A stretch of 5,561 bases of DNA, from the NCBI GenBank assembly GCA_013815575.1, contig JACDFX010000158.1, positions 1-5,561 of the forward strand. The letters are read 5' to 3'. The translations under genes were made by a program, and so were the position numbers. Under the pieces are notes generated by a model. The model saw nothing but the letters and a program-made list of their open reading frames with translations, made no database searches and was not told the DNA's origin. Positions 1 to 5,389 of the stretch are shown here, in pieces. Every line of letters starts with the position of its first letter. The first letter of the stretch is position 1. Source of the stretch: Rubrobacter sp. Lineage in GTDB: Bacteria > Actinomycetota > Rubrobacteria > Rubrobacterales > Rubrobacteraceae.

Positions 1-265
1 CGAACGGGTCGTATTCGAGTTCGCCCGCCCCCGCACGGTACTCCTCACGACGCCGAACGCGGAGTACAACCCGCTTTTCGGTGGGCTTCCGACCGGCGAG
101 TTCCGGCACGGGGACCACCGCTTCGAGTGGACCAGGGAGGAGTTCCGGGCCTGGGCCGCGGACGTGGGCGAGCGTCACGGGTACGGGGTCCGGTTCCTGC
201 CCGTCGGGGCTGAGGACCCAGCGGCCGGCCCGCCGACGCAGATGGGGATTTTCGAGCTTGCCTGA
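1..265 (+). CDS. hen1: Hen1, 3'-terminal RNA ribose 2'-O-methyltransferase (C-terminal end; 5' end outside window)
   Basis: The frame beginning at base 2 gives 87 codons and ends with TGA at 263-265. What is seen: a TTPNAEYN block (residues 16-23 of the fragment), then FRHGDHRFEWTR (34-45), then a C-terminal GPPTQMGIF (76-84). These are the hallmark end blocks of the Hen1 methyltransferase domain. Known of the family: Hen1 transfers a methyl group from S-adenosylmethionine to the ribose 2'-OH at an RNA 3' end, using a metal held by two glutamates and two histidines. The His within HGDHRFEW (probably H39 of the fragment) is the last of these ligands. The Glu/Glu/His cluster and the SAM-binding region lie upstream of the window and cannot be checked. 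Bacterial Hen1 also has an N-terminal half that activates the ligase of its partner Pnkp; this too is out of view. The gene overlaps pnkp by 8 nt, which implies cotranscription and translational coupling. Identification is confident; intactness of the whole gene is unknown. Confidence 0.93.
   Translation, partial: ERVVFEFARPRTVLLTTPNAEYNPLFGGLPTGEFRHGDHRFEWTREEFRAWAADVGERHGYGVRFLPVGAEDPAAGPPTQMGIFELA
244..260 (+). promoter_or_regulatory. Ribosome-binding site and TTG start of pnkp, inside hen1
   Basis: GGGGA at 244-248 lies 9 nt before the TTG at 258-260. Both sit within the last codons of hen1, whose TGA is at 263-265. No in-frame ATG or GTG exists between 81 and the P-loop region, so TTG is the only start giving a family-length N-terminus. 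The overlap favours translation of pnkp by ribosomes finishing hen1 and would tie the amounts of the two partner proteins together. The Shine-Dalgarno match is modest. Confidence 0.55.
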
Positions 266-2816
266 AGAGATCTCCATCCCTGAGCTCTGCCTCGTCGTCC
301 TCGTCGGCGCCTCTGGCTCGGGCAAGTCGAGCTTCGCGAAGGAGCATTTCAGGCCCACGGAAGTCCTCTCCTCGGACTTCTGCCGCGGGCTGGTCTCGGA
401 CGACGAGAACGACCAGGCGGCCACCAAGGACGCCTTCGAGGTGCTGAACTTTATCGCCGCGAAACGCCTGGCCGCCGGCCGGCTGGTCGTCGTGGACGCC
501 ACGAACGTCCAGCGGGAGGCCCGCAAACCCCTCGTGGCGCTCGCCCGCGAGCACGACGTCCTGCCCATTGCCATCGTCCTCGACCTGCCCGAGAAGCTCT
601 GCCGGGAGCGGAACCTCTCCCGCCGGGACAGGGACTTCGGCCCCCACGTCGTTCGCAATCAAACCCGCCAACTCCGCCGCTCTCTCAAGGGCCTCAAGCG
701 CGAGGGCTTCCGCCACGTCGCCGTCCTCTCCTCTCCGGAGGAGGTCGCGGCGGCCACCGTCGGGCGCCGGCGGCTGTGGACTGACCGCAAGGACGCGGCG
801 GGCCCCTTCGACATCGTCGGCGACGTCCACGGGTGCGCCGACGAATTGGTCGAGCTGTTGGAGAAGCTCGGGTACGAGGTTCGGAATGGCGAAGGTGAGT
901 TCGAGGTCACCCCACCGGAGGGGCGGCAGGCGCTCTTCCTCGGAGACCTCGTGGACCGTGGCCCGAAAACCCCGGACGTGCTGCGGCTGGTTATGGGCAT
1001 GGTCGAGTCCGGCACAGCACTCTGCGTCCCCGGAAACCACGACGCGAAGCTCGTCCGCGCCTTGCGGGGCAAGAACGTTCAACTGAAGTACGGCCTCGCC
1101 GAGACGCTGGCACAACTGGAGGACGAACCACCGGAGTTCGTCGAGGAGGCCACCTCGTTTCTGGACAAGCTCGTCAGCCACTACGTCCTCGACGGCGGCA
1201 AACTCGTGGTCGCCCACGCGGGACTAAAGGAGAAGTTTCAGGGCCGGGCCTCGGGCCGGGTCCGGGACTTCGCCCTCTTTGGAGAGACCACCGGCGAGAC
1301 AGACGAGTTCGGCCTGCAGATCCGCTTCGACTGGGCCTCCGGGTACCGGGGCAACGCCGCCGTAGTCTACGGCCACACTCCTGTCCCCGAGCCCGAATGG
1401 GTAAACCGCACCATCAACGTGGACACCGGCTGCGCCTTCGGGGGCGGCCTCACCGCCCTGCGCTACCCTGAGAGGGAACTCGTCTCCGTCCCCGCACACC
1501 GGACCTACTACGAGCCTGCAAAGCCGTTTCTTCTCGACGAGGGCGGGGCCGCCGGGTCGCGGCCTTACGACGACCTGCTGGACATCGAGGACGTCCTCGG
1601 CAAGCGCATCGTCAGCACCAGGCTCCAGCGGAACGTGACCATCCGGGAGGAGAACGCCGTGGCGGCCCTGGAGGTGATGGGCCGCTACGCGGCAGACCCG
1701 CGCTGGCTCGTCTACCTGCCGCCTACCATGTCCCCCTCGGATACGAGCAAGAGGGAGGACCTGCTGGAGCACCCGGCCGAGGCACTCGCCTACTACCGCC
1801 GCGAGGGGGTGTCGCGGGTGGTCTGCGAGGAGAAGCACATGGGCTCCCGCGCGATAGCCGTCGTCTGCCGCGACGAGAAGGCCGCCGCCCGCCGCTTCGG
1901 AACGACGGACGGCGCCGGCATCGTCTACACCCGCACGGGAAGGCGCTTCTTCGACGACCGGGGCCTCGAGGAGGCGCTGCTCGACAGGGTGCGCCGGGCG
2001 CTCTCCGCCGCGGGCCTGTGGGAGGAGTTCGCCACCGACTGGTTCTGCCTGGACTGCGAGGTCATGCCCTGGTCCGTCAAGGCCGGAGGCCTCATCCGGG
2101 GCCAGTACGCCGCGGTCGGGGCCGCCGCCCGCGCTTCACTCGCCGAGACCGTGACTGCCCTCGAAGCGGCGGCAGGACGGGGCCTGGACGTCGCCGGCCT
2201 GGCGGAGCACCAGCGCGGGCGTCGTGAGGCGGCGGGGCGCTACGTCGAGGCCTACCGGCGCTACTCCTGGCCGGTTCGCTCCGTGGAGGACGTGAGGCTC
2301 GCCCCGTTTCACCTGCTTGCCTCGGAGGGCGGGGTCCACCTGGACCGCGACCACGAATGGCACCTGGAGGCCGTCGGGAGGCTCTGCCGGGAGGATGAGG
2401 GCGTTCTGCTGGAGACCTCCCACCTGACGGCGGAGACCGCGGACCCCGGGGACGAGGAGAAGGTCGTCCGCTGGTGGGAGGAGCTGACAGGGCCATCCCG
2501 CGGCGGCGAGGGGATGGTCGTCAAGCCGCTGGATTTCGTGGCGCGGGGGCGGCGCGGCATCGCGCAGCCCGGGGTCAAGTGCCGGGGACGCGAGTACCTC
2601 AGGATCGTCTACGGCCCGGAGTACACGGCCCCGGAGAACCTGGAGAGGCTCCGTCAAAGAAACCTCTCCACCAAGCGCTCGCTCGCCCTGCGCGAGTTCG
2701 CCCTGGGCGTCGAGGCCCTGGAACGCTTCGTAAGCCGGGAACCGCTCTACCGCGTCCACGAGTGCGTCTTCGGCGTGCTCGCCCTCGAAAGCGAGCCCGT
2801 AGACCCGCGTTTGTAG
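258..2816 (+). CDS. pnkp: Pnkp, bacterial polynucleotide kinase-phosphatase-ligase (RNA repair)
   Basis: Complete 852-aa protein, close to the roughly 870 aa of the Clostridium thermocellum enzyme. The N-terminal kinase (about 1-170) has P-loop GASGSGKS (17-24), D40 and R43 after the strand LSSD, and VVVDATN (77-83); it phosphorylates 5'-OH RNA ends. The central metallophosphatase (about 180-420) has GDVHG (188-192), GDLVDRGP (229-236), GNHD (259-262), VAHAG (318-322), YGHTP (371-375) and NVDTGCAFGG (387-396); it removes 3' or 2',3'-cyclic phosphates. The adenylyltransferase (about 440-852) has YLPPTMSP (486-493), EEKHMGSRA (524-532) with K526 as predicted AMP-accepting lysine, YTRTGRRFF (557-565), LDCEVMPWSVKA (598-609), EGMVVKP (751-757) and PGVKCRGREY (771-780). 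The C-terminus ALESEPVDPRL is typical of the family. Start: TTG at 258 gives MPEEISIPEL, as in homologues, with GGGGA 9 nt upstream. A GTG at 81 would overlap hen1 by 185 nt. No catalytic residue that I can check is missing. Confidence 0.97.
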   Translation: MPEEISIPELCLVVLVGASGSGKSSFAKEHFRPTEVLSSDFCRGLVSDDENDQAATKDAFEVLNFIAAKRLAAGRLVVVDATNVQREARKPLVALAREHDVLPIAIVLDLPEKLCRERNLSRRDRDFGPHVVRNQTRQLRRSLKGLKREGFRHVAVLSSPEEVAAATVGRRRLWTDRKDAAGPFDIVGDVHGCADELVELLEKLGYEVRNGEGEFEVTPPEGRQALFLGDLVDRGPKTPDVLRLVMGMVESGTALCVPGNHDAKLVRALRGKNVQLKYGLAETLAQLEDEPPEFVEEATSFLDKLVSHYVLDGGKLVVAHAGLKEKFQGRASGRVRDFALFGETTGETDEFGLQIRFDWASGYRGNAAVVYGHTPVPEPEWVNRTINVDTGCAFGGGLTALRYPERELVSVPAHRTYYEPAKPFLLDEGGAAGSRPYDDLLDIEDVLGKRIVSTRLQRNVTIREENAVAALEVMGRYAADPRWLVYLPPTMSPSDTSKREDLLEHPAEALAYYRREGVSRVVCEEKHMGSRAIAVVCRDEKAAARRFGTTDGAGIVYTRTGRRFFDDRGLEEALLDRVRRALSAAGLWEEFATDWFCLDCEVMPWSVKAGGLIRGQYAAVGAAARASLAETVTALEAAAGRGLDVAGLAEHQRGRREAAGRYVEAYRRYSWPVRSVEDVRLAPFHLLASEGGVHLDRDHEWHLEAVGRLCREDEGVLLETSHLTAETADPGDEEKVVRWWEELTGPSRGGEGMVVKPLDFVARGRRGIAQPGVKCRGREYLRIVYGPEYTAPENLERLRQRNLSTKRSLALREFALGVEALERFVSREPLYRVHECVFGVLALESEPVDPRL

Positions 2817-2837
2817 GGTGGCGGCAGCAAACCCTAC
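2813..2837 (+). terminator. Short hairpin overlapping the pnkp stop codon (weak terminator candidate)
   Basis: GTAGGGT at 2813-2819 and ACCCTAC at 2831-2837 are perfect 7-bp inverted arms around an 11-nt loop. The left arm contains the TAG stop of pnkp. No T-run follows the right arm, so this is not a classical intrinsic terminator. It could be a weak or non-canonical terminator, or a 3'-end stabilising hairpin of the repair operon mRNA. Chance is possible for arms of this length. Confidence 0.35.
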
Positions 2838-2879
2838 CGTCAGAACACCACGACCCAACCGTCCACCGGGCAGGACGAG

Positions 2880-2885
2880 TATCAT
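2880..2885 (+). promoter_or_regulatory. Possible -10 box for the crotonase/ClpS-like operon
   Basis: TATCAT matches the TATAAT consensus at five of six positions. It would place a transcript start near 2892, giving a leader of about 26 nt ahead of the ATG at 2918. There is no recognisable TTGACA-like -35 box at 16-18 nt spacing (the bases there read roughly AACCGT), so the call is tentative. The 101-nt gap and the hairpin after pnkp make a separate promoter here reasonable. Confidence 0.25.
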
Positions 2886-2905
2886 GGGCTCGGTGGCGAG
2901 ATGCT

Positions 2906-2912
2906 GAGGAGG
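2906..2912 (+). promoter_or_regulatory. Strong Shine-Dalgarno site of the crotonase gene
   Basis: GAGGAGG lies 5 nt before the ATG at 2918-2920. It fixes the start of the crotonase-family gene at 2918, although the open frame extends further upstream into pnkp. It is the best ribosome-binding site in the window. Confidence 0.8.
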
Positions 2913-2917
2913 ATCAG

Positions 2918-3709
2918 ATGCTGGAAGCCGAGAAGACCTACGAGCACGTGCTGGTAGAGACGGATGGCCCAATCGCCTACGTGACGATGAACCGGCCTGG
3001 GAAGCGGAACGCGCTGTCGCTGGCCCACATGCTGGAGTTAATCGACTGCTTCCAGTCCATCGGCGAGGCCGGAGACGCCTCGGTCGTCGTGCTTCGCGGC
3101 GAGGGCCCCGCGTTCTGCGCCGGGCACGACCTATCGGAGATGGTCGGCCGTGACCCGGATTTCTACCGGGGCATCTTCGACACCTGCTGCAGGCTCATGC
3201 AGACCATCCAGGGCATACCCCAGCCTGTCATAGCGCAGGTGCATGGTGTGGCGACCGCGGCCGGTTGCCAGCTCGCCGCCACCTGCGACCTCGTGGTTGC
3301 CTCGGAAGGGGCGCGGTTCGCGACGCCGGGCGTCAGGATCGGGCTCTTCTGCTCCACCCCGATGGTCGCCCTCAGCCGCGCCGTCGGCCAGAAGAAGAGC
3401 ATGGAGATGCTCCTAACCGGCGATTTCATCTCCGCCGAAGAGGCCAGGGCGGAAGGCCTCGTAAACAGGGTGGTCGCGACGGAGGATCTCAACACCGAGA
3501 CGCGCTCCCTGGCTGACAGGATCTCCGAGGCCAGCCCGCTCGTCGTCGGCGTCGGCAAGCAGGCGTTCTACCGCCAGTTGGAGATGCCAACGGAGGGGGC
3601 CTACGCCTACACGAAGGAGGTAATGGCCTTCAACGCCACCTTCGCCGACGCGCAAGAGGGTATGGGCGCCTTCCTAGAGAAGCGCCGGCCCGAGTGGAAG
3701 GGCCGTTAG
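2918..3709 (+). CDS. Crotonase-superfamily protein, ECHDC3-like (enoyl-CoA hydratase/isomerase fold, catalytic Glu residues absent)
   Basis: 263 aa, the usual length of single-domain crotonases; the start is set by GAGGAGG 5 nt upstream. Seen: AYVTMNRPGKRNALS (20-34), the CoA/oxyanion-hole strand FCAGHDLSEM (66-75), HGVATAAGCQLAATCDLVVAS (109-129), FATPGVRIGLFCSTP (134-148), LTGDFISAEEARAEGLVNRV (166-185) and the C-terminal EGMGAFLEKRRPEW. The family binds acyl-CoA thioesters in the cytoplasm. In rat mitochondrial hydratase the catalytic pair is Glu144 and Glu164; by alignment these are Q118 and G138 here. The blocks VATAAGCQLA and FATPGVxxGLFCSTP closely match my memory of vertebrate ECHDC3, which also lacks the pair. 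I therefore infer that it is not an ordinary hydratase; its reaction and substrate are unknown. It precedes the ClpS-like gene by 8 nt. Fold assignment is firm, and an isomerase or other CoA-dependent role remains possible. Confidence 0.92.
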   Translation: MLEAEKTYEHVLVETDGPIAYVTMNRPGKRNALSLAHMLELIDCFQSIGEAGDASVVVLRGEGPAFCAGHDLSEMVGRDPDFYRGIFDTCCRLMQTIQGIPQPVIAQVHGVATAAGCQLAATCDLVVASEGARFATPGVRIGLFCSTPMVALSRAVGQKKSMEMLLTGDFISAEEARAEGLVNRVVATEDLNTETRSLADRISEASPLVVGVGKQAFYRQLEMPTEGAYAYTKEVMAFNATFADAQEGMGAFLEKRRPEWKGR

Positions 3710-3717
3710 GCAATAAC

Positions 3718-4035
3718 GTGACGGAGACCGTAGCGCGTCCCCGACAGGAGCAGACGACGGAGGGGATGCCGCCCTACAACGTCGTGTTGCTCGACGACGA
3801 GGACCACAGCTACGAGTATGTGATCCTGATGCTCAAGAAGGTCTTCGGACACCCGGTCAACCGGGGCTACGACATGGCGGTCGAGGTCGATACGAAAGGC
3901 CGCGTCGTCGTCCTCACCACCCACCTCGAAGAGGCCGAGCTCAAGCGCGACCAGGTCCACGCCTTCGGGCCGGACCCCCTGATCCCACACAGCAAAGGCT
4001 CCATGTCCGCGACCGTGGAGCCAGCGGAGGGCTGA
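3718..4035 (+). CDS. clpS: ClpS-like protein (ATP-dependent Clp protease adaptor family, divergent)
   Basis: 105 aa from a GTG start, about the size of Escherichia coli ClpS. Seen: a flexible, charged N-terminal tail (1-17), then PPYNVVLLDDEDHSYEYVILML (18-39), KKVFGH (40-45), MAVEVDTKGRVVVLTTHLEEAELKRDQVHAFG (53-84) and a C-terminal KGSMSATVEPAEG. ClpS proteins bring substrates bearing N-degron residues to the ClpAP/ClpCP protease; the tail engages the unfoldase and the folded core holds the degron. Against E. coli ClpS, the pocket stretch NDDYTPMEFV reads DDEDHSYEYV here: Asp35 is kept (D27), but Thr38 and Met40 become H30 and Y32, and the His66 position appears to be E56. It may therefore bind something other than a classical degron. 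An AGG 7 nt before GTG 3718 supports this start; GTG 3694 (overlapping the upstream gene) and ATG 3766 are alternatives. It is probably cotranscribed with the crotonase gene 8 nt upstream. The symbol denotes the family, not proven function. Confidence 0.85.
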   Translation: MTETVARPRQEQTTEGMPPYNVVLLDDEDHSYEYVILMLKKVFGHPVNRGYDMAVEVDTKGRVVVLTTHLEEAELKRDQVHAFGPDPLIPHSKGSMSATVEPAEG

Positions 4036-4037
4036 CC

Positions 4038-5252
4038 CTAGCCGCCGGCGGGCGCGAGCCGGAAGATGCGGTCGTCGTTTCCGGTGGGTGTTCCGCGCCC
4101 ATCGCGGTTGCTCGTCGAGACCCAGAGCGAGCCGTCGGGGGCCTGGGCGACGTCCCGGACGCGGCCGACCTCTCCCTCCAACAAACGCTCCCTGTCGGCC
4201 ACGTCGCCACGCTCGTCCAGCTCCAGGCGCCAGAGGCTCTCGCCCCTGAGGGCCGTTACGAAAAGGTCGCCTTCCCACTGCGGGATGGCGCCGCTCACCA
4301 GGATCTGCGCGCCGCTGGGGGAGGCTTCCGAGGTAGGCCAGACCGTGATCGGGTCGACGAACCCCCGGCCCTCTCCGCCCTCCCCCTCGACCTCGGGCCA
4401 GCCGTAGTTCTCCCCCGCCTCGATGCGGTTTGCCTCGTCCCACGTGTTCTGCCCGAACTCGCTCGCGAAGAGTTGCCCTTCACCGTCCCAGGCGAGCCCC
4501 TGCACGTTGCGGTGTCCGTAGGAGTAGACGGGGTTGTTCGGGAAAGGGTTGTCGTCCGGGATGGAACCGTCGGGTGCAACGCGTAGGATCTTGCCCCCAA
4601 GAGAGCTCCGGTCTTGCGAGTTCGAGGTCTCGCCGGCATCGCCGGTCGTAACGTAGAGCATCCCGTCGGGGCCGAACTCTATCCTGCCGCCGTTGTGGTA
4701 CGAGTTAGCGGGGATGCCGGTTAAGACGGGCTCGGGCTCTTCCCCGATCCTGAACCGCACCACCCGGTTGTCCGCCTCGGTCGTCGTGTAGGCGTAGACG
4801 TAGCCGTCCCTCTCGTACTCCGGCGAGACCGCGACACCCAGCAGGCCGCCCTCCCCGGAGCCCCCCTCGGGCAGCGTCTGGACCTCCCGCACCTCCCCCG
4901 ACTGACCCACCCTGAGAAGCCGCCCGGAGTCCCGCTCGGTGACGAGGGCGTCGCCGTCGGGCAAGAAGGCGAAGGACCACGGCACCCGAAGGTCCGTCGC
5001 CAGCGTGCTCACCTCGACCCTCGACGAAGTGGGACGCCTCGTCCCGGTCGTCTCGGCGCCCGTGGTCGTCCCGGTCCCGGAGGCGGCGTTCCCCGTGTCC
5101 TCCGCCCCTCCCGCTTCGATCGGCCTGGGGTTCTCGCTCTCCGCCCCCGACCCCCCGGTCGAGGCGCCGCACCCGGCAGAAGCTACCGCCGACAACGCCA
5201 CGAACAGCAGCGCCAGAACCCGGACCTTGCCCGCATAACCCGCGTCGTGCAT
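4038..5252 (-). CDS. PQQ-dependent sugar dehydrogenase family lipoprotein (glucose/sorbosone dehydrogenase)
   Basis: 404 aa, exported. A lipoprotein-type signal peptide is visible: K9/R11, hydrophobic VLALLFVALSAVASAG, then C28 as the likely lipidated cysteine. The lipobox ASAGC is slightly atypical because Ser replaces the usual Leu/Val at -3. Residues 29-78 are a Gly/Ser/Thr/Glu-rich linker. A six-bladed beta-propeller of the GSDH family follows (about 81-402): PWSFAFLPDGDALVTER (91-107), GEGGLLGVAVSP (133-144), HNGGRIEFGPDGMLYVTTGD (186-205), YGHRNVQGL (245-253), WDEANRIEAGENYGWP (271-286) and SGAIPQWEGDLFV (320-332). H186 and R248 match the catalytic base and substrate-contacting arginine of soluble glucose/aldose dehydrogenases. 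Such enzymes oxidise sugars outside the membrane with pyrroloquinoline quinone; substrate and cofactor supply cannot be read here, and no PQQ biosynthesis gene is in view. Start ATG at 5252 has AGAGGG 8 nt upstream. It converges on the ClpS-like gene with 2 nt between stops. Confidence 0.93.
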   Translation of the reverse strand: MHDAGYAGKVRVLALLFVALSAVASAGCGASTGGSGAESENPRPIEAGGAEDTGNAASGTGTTTGAETTGTRRPTSSRVEVSTLATDLRVPWSFAFLPDGDALVTERDSGRLLRVGQSGEVREVQTLPEGGSGEGGLLGVAVSPEYERDGYVYAYTTTEADNRVVRFRIGEEPEPVLTGIPANSYHNGGRIEFGPDGMLYVTTGDAGETSNSQDRSSLGGKILRVAPDGSIPDDNPFPNNPVYSYGHRNVQGLAWDGEGQLFASEFGQNTWDEANRIEAGENYGWPEVEGEGGEGRGFVDPITVWPTSEASPSGAQILVSGAIPQWEGDLFVTALRGESLWRLELDERGDVADRERLLEGEVGRVRDVAQAPDGSLWVSTSNRDGRGTPTGNDDRIFRLAPAGG

Positions 5253-5260
5253 CAGACCAA

Positions 5261-5266
5261 CCCTCT
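5261..5266 (-). promoter_or_regulatory. Shine-Dalgarno site of the sugar dehydrogenase gene
   Basis: On the minus strand AGAGGG lies 8 nt before the ATG whose first base is 5252. It is part of the longer purine run AGGAAGAGGG (5261-5270). It supports the start that includes the complete signal peptide. Confidence 0.7.
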
Positions 5267-5288
5267 TCCTACCGATGGGACGAGCAAG

Positions 5289-5294
5289 ATTATA
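5289..5294 (-). promoter_or_regulatory. -10 box (TATAAT) of the sugar dehydrogenase gene
   Basis: The minus strand reads a perfect TATAAT in a local AT-rich patch of an otherwise GC-rich window. A transcript would start near 5281-5283, leaving a leader of about 30 nt that contains the purine-rich ribosome-binding site. No clear TTGACA is seen 16-18 nt further upstream (bases there read about GGAGAA), so the promoter may rely on an activator or another sigma factor. Confidence 0.5.
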
Positions 5295-5326
5295 TTCCGC
5301 GCGCCTAATTATTCTCCCAGCATACT

Positions 5327-5349
5327 GCGACGGGCCCGGGTATCGTCGC
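5327..5349. repeat. Inverted repeat in the divergent intergenic region (operator candidate)
   Basis: GCGACG at 5327-5332 and CGTCGC at 5344-5349 form perfect 6-bp arms around 11 nt that include the palindromic GGGCCC core. The repeat lies between the outward-facing promoters, upstream of the TATAAT of the minus-strand gene and of the TAGAAT of the plus-strand gene. It could bind a dimeric regulator of either gene. The arms are short and GC-rich, so chance is a real alternative. Confidence 0.25.
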
Positions 5350-5359
5350 GCCGATGTTC

Positions 5360-5365
5360 TAGAAT
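5360..5365 (+). promoter_or_regulatory. Possible -10 box for the right-edge gene
   Basis: TAGAAT matches the -10 consensus at five of six positions. It lies about 25 nt before the presumed GTG start at 5390. No -35 box is evident at 16-18 nt upstream, and the implied leader (about 18 nt) would be short. Confidence 0.25.
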
Positions 5366-5389
5366 CACGGGCCGAGGGCTAACGGAGAG

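Noticed and set aside
81..257. Upstream extension of pnkp to GTG 81
   Set aside because: It would overlap hen1 by 185 nt and add an Arg/Ser/Gly-rich segment absent from the family; the conserved protein begins just after TTG 258.
45..1217. A 390-codon open frame on the minus strand opposite hen1 and the first half of pnkp
   Set aside because: It is the antisense shadow of strongly conserved coding sequence in GC-rich DNA; its translation is low-complexity, with no recognisable domain.
1224..1838. A 204-codon open frame on the minus strand opposite the pnkp phosphatase-ligase linker
   Set aside because: Antisense shadow without any motif.
2884..2907. A 7-codon mini-frame (MGSVARC) ending in the Shine-Dalgarno of the crotonase gene, considered as a leader peptide
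   Set aside because: It has no ribosome-binding site of its own and no attenuation hairpins or repeated regulatory codons; it is too short to distinguish from chance.
2474..2917. Upstream extension of the crotonase frame into pnkp
   Set aside because: The extension is Arg/Pro-rich out-of-frame pnkp sequence, whereas ATG 2918 has a near-perfect ribosome-binding site and gives the normal family length.
2136..2972. A 278-codon open frame on the minus strand across the end of pnkp and the following gap
   Set aside because: It opposes the conserved ligase domain of pnkp and shows no family motif, so chance openness in GC-rich sequence explains it.
3706..4443. A 245-codon open frame on the minus strand across the ClpS-like gene and the dehydrogenase 3' end
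   Set aside because: It overlaps two well-supported genes in other frames; Arg/Gly-rich low-complexity translation is typical of an out-of-frame reading.
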